Part shown: piece after piece, positions 16,237 through 19,958 of the stretch | How the letters are laid out: each line of letters opens with the position of its first letter | Numbering within the stretch: position 1 is the first letter of the stretch | NCBI GenBank assembly: GCA_027578815.1 | Contig: JANBTH010000350.1 | Location: 1 to 19,958 of the forward strand | Length of the DNA stretch: 19,958 nucleotides | Direction of reading: 5' to 3' | Origin: Coemansia sp. RSA 1804 | Lineage: Eukaryota > Kickxellomycota > Kickxellomycetes > Kickxellales > Kickxellaceae | Notes under the pieces: model-generated | Told to the model about the DNA's origin: nothing | Seen by the model: the letters and a program-made list of their open reading frames with translations, nothing else | Database searches by the model: none | Position numbers and translations under genes: made by a program

Positions 16237-19200
16237 CTAGATGTCAAGATTGCACATAGCAGTTTCGTAGCCATTCGAGGTCGGATTTAGCTTGATCTCC
16301 CATTGTGCATGGTACAGTACACCGTCGGCACGTCTAACTGACAACGACCCAGGCTGTGCATCTGAAGGTAGCTGAAAGGCGTAGACCATCCTACTCTCAG
16401 ACTCGCCAACCAAACCAGTTTCTGGCCTCTTTGCTAGAGCACCGCTCCTCGTAAGAGCAGCTCCCTTGGTGGTTTGACGATGGTTCTGTTGTTGCTCCAC
16501 AACGCTGTTGTTCCAAGTCGGTGGAAAATCTTCAAGAAATGTACAGGCGCAAAGGGCCTTTTTGTTCAGCAAAAGTTGCATCTGTGCTGCGTCGAAATTT
16601 AAAGCGCGCATTACCAGTTTGTCACCCCTAACTATGGAAACGTCAATGACCCGCGGAATCGGACCTATGTAGCGCAGCGGAACAGGTCGCTCGGATGGAA
16701 TCGAATAAGAGTGAGTGAAGCCAGATATACCAACAATCGTCCAGCAGAAAGCATCATCAATCTCGGCCCCTCCATCGTCATCTCTTACATCCCTTGCACG
16801 TGCCCTCGAAATGCGTGCATTCTCCAGAACCTCAAACGTAAGCTCTGGCGAGCCATCAGGGTCATCAAAATGCATATTTGCCCCGCTCTCCGCAGCCACA
16901 GGGCTGTAATGGCCCACGTCAGCTTTTAGGAATCTCGCAGGACTGCATGTAGACGGTTTTAGTTGAAGTGCTATCTTTTGCATCTGGCTGACAGGCGACT
17001 TTGCATTTTTCACAAGCCGACCACGCTCAACCTTATGAATGATCATTGGTGGTGACTGAAAATTACGCCGTGACTCGACCAAAACAATCTCCGAGCCATA
17101 GAATAAAGGACTTTTCTCTGCTGGCCGTGACTGATCGCAGTCTCTTGAATTGCACGATGCCTCATCTCTGCCTCCACCATTATCCGACAGAACAATCACC
17201 TCTAGCGGCGACCAGTTGTGGCTCTGCGCGACCCAGCGGTTTGTATTGTGGTCCACATTCAAATATTTAGTCCGGAACGTCTGCGAGTTTATGCGGTTGA
17301 ACAGGGAAATAAGCGATCCGGCACGAATACATGACGACTGGTTACGTGCTTTAGCTGTCTTCTTGCTAGGTTTCGAGATTATTGCAACTGGATCGGACTC
17401 AAGTGAGGCGTATACATCAGGTGCATGCCAACGATCACCATCGTGGGGATAAAGTTGAATGCCCACGGTCGTGGGAATGAGCAGGTCAAGCCGCAGACGA
17501 AAACTCTTCGCCTTTTGCATGCCAGTCACATGTAGACTCTTGAATAAAGCAACATTGCGTTCATTAAATGATGTCTGACACTCCAGCGGCCCATGTGAGC
17601 TAGAAGATGGCCGGATGCTGTTTCCAGATCCGCTGTTGCTACTGTCCGTGTGAAGCGTTCCTTCCTGTTGATTCAGCTCATTCGCGCCGATGCGGGAGGT
17701 GGACTGCGATGGATACAGTCGCCGATGTGCTTCGGTATCGGGTGTGACTGACAAGAGCATCGGCGAGTGATGTGCTATCTCCGCGCTGTAGCCCTCGCCA
17801 CAAAGAAGAACGGCTGGGGGAGGGCAGAGAAACCGTTTCTCGCCGCCATACGACTTTTGCGCAACAGAAGCATGGTAACAAGTGATTACAACTTCGTTTC
17901 CCGCACAAAGCGGTTGCTTAAGCGAGGTTCCTGCGGACAAAGTACCAATAGTAGTAGAATCGCCACATTCGGACGGCTTTGTGCCGCGTCCTAGAATAGA
18001 CTCGGGTTCTGCTCGTGCAAGCTTATGTAATGATAACGCCGCATCGGCCGCACCATATGAACGTTTCCGCAGTTCTAATTCTGAGACACCAGATGCTAAT
18101 GGGGCGTCGCTAGATCCATAATCAGCCAAACTTTGAGCAGATGTCGAACTGTATGACGGCGGTGCTATGCCGCAACTTAGGTCGGCTATAACGAACTCAT
18201 TCGATGTACTCGAAGCTGTGTTGCGATGCTGGCATTTTTCAGTAGAGCAGACCTGCGCAGGAGTGGTCGGCCTCTGATGATCTACTAAGTATGCAATCGA
18301 AATTGATTCACGCGTACCGCCAATCGCAGAAGTACCAAAAACTGGAGAAAACATGGATCCCTGGCTCACAGCTGGGTTTGCGCAGTCAACCGTACTCGAA
18401 GGCATTTCAAGCAAGCTGAGTTTATCACTCGACTCTTTATGTTTAGCGTGTGTAAGCGGAAGATGTGTATCAAACCCGTCTGCCCGTGTCGCGCCCAACT
18501 CCTTCTTCTCGTGTCCAGAAGTGCAAAACGGTTCCCTCGGCTCTTCTTTCATTCTCTTGTAGACATGTCCATTGCTTGCTTGAGTGTACAGCTTGTTTTG
18601 GTCGTGGGATGTTGGCTCAATGTTAGCGGTTGGATGGCTAACAGAAACCCTCTCTGTCAGCGTGTGGATGGGAGGCAAGCTGGATCCATTATCATTATTG
18701 CCATCAAGTATATTGTCAGACTCAATCCCACACTTGACAGCTAACACAGTCGCATCGTCTGGGCTTTTGAGCGCATCAATATGACTATCCATCCGAGTAA
18801 TATATCCATCCTGGCGGCTCTGACGGTGCTGTCGTCTTTGCTGCTCGTAATGGGAATTGCTAATGGCTAGCAGGGCCGGCGAAAGCAATGACGAAGTCTT
18901 GTCAAAAGTCATAGATTGGGAGACAGGATAGTCTGTGTCGTAACTGTGGCTGTCCTTTAATTCTCGACATACGAGAGCCTTTCTTATAGAAGGGTTGTGA
19001 TTGCGACTGCTGGCTTGGGGCTTTGGTTCGTCCTCAAGTCCTCGCTTTGCTGGTACGTGGGAAAACCAAAAGGGATTTGCTGTCTCCAGCTGAGATTTAC
19101 CGGCAGTATAGGTGCCAGACTTATCAGCAGCCTCTGTCTGAGCACTACGCAAATGCGTGTTGTAGGGAGCATATGGTGAACGGCGTATATTGGACAGCGC

Positions 19201-19824
19201 TGGCGTCGGCGAGTATCCGCGGTTGTAGTGAGGGTCCTGTTGAAGCACACGCGGCGGACGCCAGAACGGCATCTCTTGGTCATGTCTGAATGATTGGAGG
19301 GGGGGTAGAACAGGAGGAGGCATATGTTCGTTTGGTATGGAATCGCTGTTCTGGTCGCCGGAAATGTAGCAATGAATCCGCCGTGAATAGTCTTCGGTCA
19401 GTCTATTGTTTGTCTGTACAACAGGATCTGCTGCTGGTGGCGAAAACCCTCCTTGCGAAGCACCTGGCATAGCGCGGGAATATGCCATGGAGCCAATGTG
19501 AAACCCCAGGCTTTTTTCGCCGTCATCTCCACCATGGCTAGCAGCAGCCGTGGCATTAGCGACGATGCTGTTTCTGCTAGTGTCGTTGAAGCAATTGTTT
19601 TTGTGAGGAAGCCTGTGGCTAGCGTGTTGAGCCTCTTTATTGCCAGCAGTGCAATCTATATTACCACATGTGTTCGAAAGCTGGTGGTCGCGCATGTCGG
19701 AAGCAACACCCATCGCTATAGCATCCCGGGGCTTACGGCTCGTATCGGTTGTGTGTGGTCCGTAGTATGCTGATGCAGTAGAGCCGCTTTTGCCGTGGAT
19801 GTGCGGCAATCTGTGGTGCTCCAT
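16237..19824 (-). CDS. CSL-family (CBF1/Su(H)/LAG-1) transcription factor, 1195 residues
   Basis: CSL proteins bind GTGRGAA DNA. In animals they are the Notch effectors, and fungi use them without Notch, as Cbf11 and Cbf12 do in fission yeast. The DNA-binding N-terminal Rel-like domain starts at about 646 with HASVAQKSYGGEKRFLCPPP, a near-exact CSL signature. It resumes at about 757-782 (SFRLRLDLL) and 816-822 (ISKPSKK). The beta-trefoil domain follows at about 832-960 (AGSLISLFNRINSQTFRTKY, a hallmark). Conserved CWTIVG lies at 1027-1032 and the C-terminal Ig/TIG-like domain at about 1050-1180. Residues 1-640 are low-complexity and His/Ser/Asn-rich. About 75 extra residues (680-755) interrupt the DNA-binding domain, as in other fungal CSL proteins. 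The ATG at 19824 is preceded by an in-frame TAG 18 bases upstream. There is no intron. Target genes are unknown. Confidence 0.94.
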   Translation of the reverse strand: MEHHRLPHIHGKSGSTASAYYGPHTTDTSRKPRDAIAMGVASDMRDHQLSNTCGNIDCTAGNKEAQHASHRLPHKNNCFNDTSRNSIVANATAAASHGGDDGEKSLGFHIGSMAYSRAMPGASQGGFSPPAADPVVQTNNRLTEDYSRRIHCYISGDQNSDSIPNEHMPPPVLPPLQSFRHDQEMPFWRPPRVLQQDPHYNRGYSPTPALSNIRRSPYAPYNTHLRSAQTEAADKSGTYTAGKSQLETANPFWFSHVPAKRGLEDEPKPQASSRNHNPSIRKALVCRELKDSHSYDTDYPVSQSMTFDKTSSLLSPALLAISNSHYEQQRRQHRQSRQDGYITRMDSHIDALKSPDDATVLAVKCGIESDNILDGNNDNGSSLPPIHTLTERVSVSHPTANIEPTSHDQNKLYTQASNGHVYKRMKEEPREPFCTSGHEKKELGATRADGFDTHLPLTHAKHKESSDKLSLLEMPSSTVDCANPAVSQGSMFSPVFGTSAIGGTRESISIAYLVDHQRPTTPAQVCSTEKCQHRNTASSTSNEFVIADLSCGIAPPSYSSTSAQSLADYGSSDAPLASGVSELELRKRSYGAADAALSLHKLARAEPESILGRGTKPSECGDSTTIGTLSAGTSLKQPLCAGNEVVITCYHASVAQKSYGGEKRFLCPPPAVLLCGEGYSAEIAHHSPMLLSVTPDTEAHRRLYPSQSTSRIGANELNQQEGTLHTDSSNSGSGNSIRPSSSSHGPLECQTSFNERNVALFKSLHVTGMQKAKSFRLRLDLLIPTTVGIQLYPHDGDRWHAPDVYASLESDPVAIISKPSKKTAKARNQSSCIRAGSLISLFNRINSQTFRTKYLNVDHNTNRWVAQSHNWSPLEVIVLSDNGGGRDEASCNSRDCDQSRPAEKSPLFYGSEIVLVESRRNFQSPPMIIHKVERGRLVKNAKSPVSQMQKIALQLKPSTCSPARFLKADVGHYSPVAAESGANMHFDDPDGSPELTFEVLENARISRARARDVRDDDGGAEIDDAFCWTIVGISGFTHSYSIPSERPVPLRYIGPIPRVIDVSIVRGDKLVMRALNFDAAQMQLLLNKKALCACTFLEDFPPTWNNSVVEQQQNHRQTTKGAALTRSGALAKRPETGLVGESESRMVYAFQLPSDAQPGSLSVRRADGVLYHAQWEIKLNPTSNGYETAMCNLDI

Positions 19825-19938
19825 GACGAGCTGCTTTGTCTATACTCTAGTCCGACGTATCCGCCTGAAAAGCTGTGTGCAGTGCGTAGACTCGGGCGCG
19901 AGATATGAAGAAAGGACGTAAAATGCCGCAATTCTGTT

Positions 19939-19949
19939 CTTTTTTAAAA
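19939..19949 (-). promoter_or_regulatory. TATA-like AT box upstream of the CSL gene
   Basis: TTTTAAAAAAG on the - strand lies 125 bases upstream of the CSL ATG, close to the spacing of the similar box before CHS5. The rest of 19825-19958 is leader and promoter with no other feature that I can support. Confidence 0.3.
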
Positions 19950-19958
19950 TGCACGCCC

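Noticed and set aside
16231..16247. TTGACA...TGTCAA inverted repeat spanning the CSL stop codon
   Set aside because: Only 6 bp per arm and mostly within coding sequence; expected by chance at this length.

Overview
The window is nuclear DNA from a fungus. A spliced gene for Chs5, a scaffold of the fungal exomer coat, sits beside an Ipi3-type ribosome-assembly WD40 gene and a large CSL-family (CBF1/Su(H)/LAG-1) transcription factor gene. CSL genes are known from fission yeasts, basidiomycetes and zygomycete-type fungi, and are reported absent from the main budding-yeast and filamentous ascomycete lineages. Five of the six complete genes read as long uninterrupted frames, which is unlike intron-rich basidiomycetes. 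An intron-poor early-diverging (zygomycete-grade, possibly Kickxellomycotina-like) fungus is my best guess, but this is inference.

Layout, left to right. Bases 3-104 may be the last 33 codons of a gene cut by the window edge. On the + strand follow an HMG-box protein (546-1589) and a GC-rich gene for a UBA/CUE-like + SANT/Myb + U-box protein (1930-3879). A stretch of about 4.8 kb (3880-8724) has no convincing protein gene. It is strongly pyrimidine-rich on the + strand, holds a degenerate octamer tandem repeat, a perfect 15-bp hairpin and a hexamer repeat, and carries several good splice-site sets. It leads into a 1411-residue homeodomain transcription factor (8725-12960), so it may be a long spliced 5' leader, a long intergenic regulatory region, or a noncoding-RNA locus. 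A TATA-like box at 8549 argues for a nearer promoter. The remaining genes are on the - strand: CHS5 (two exons, 14225 to 13296), IPI3 (15938 to 14457) and the CSL factor (19824 to 16237), arranged head to tail. CHS5 and the homeobox gene converge on a 335-bp spacer.

The genes do not form one pathway. Four encode probable nuclear DNA- or chromatin-binding or ubiquitin-linked proteins (HMG, SANT/U-box, homeodomain, CSL), one acts in 60S ribosome assembly (IPI3) and one in Golgi-to-surface cargo export (CHS5). I found no tRNA, rRNA, CRISPR array or transposon. The features most worth checking are the long pyrimidine-rich leader with its splice signals, the short Chs5, the UBA/SANT/U-box architecture, and the CSL factor with its large N-terminal extension and insert.
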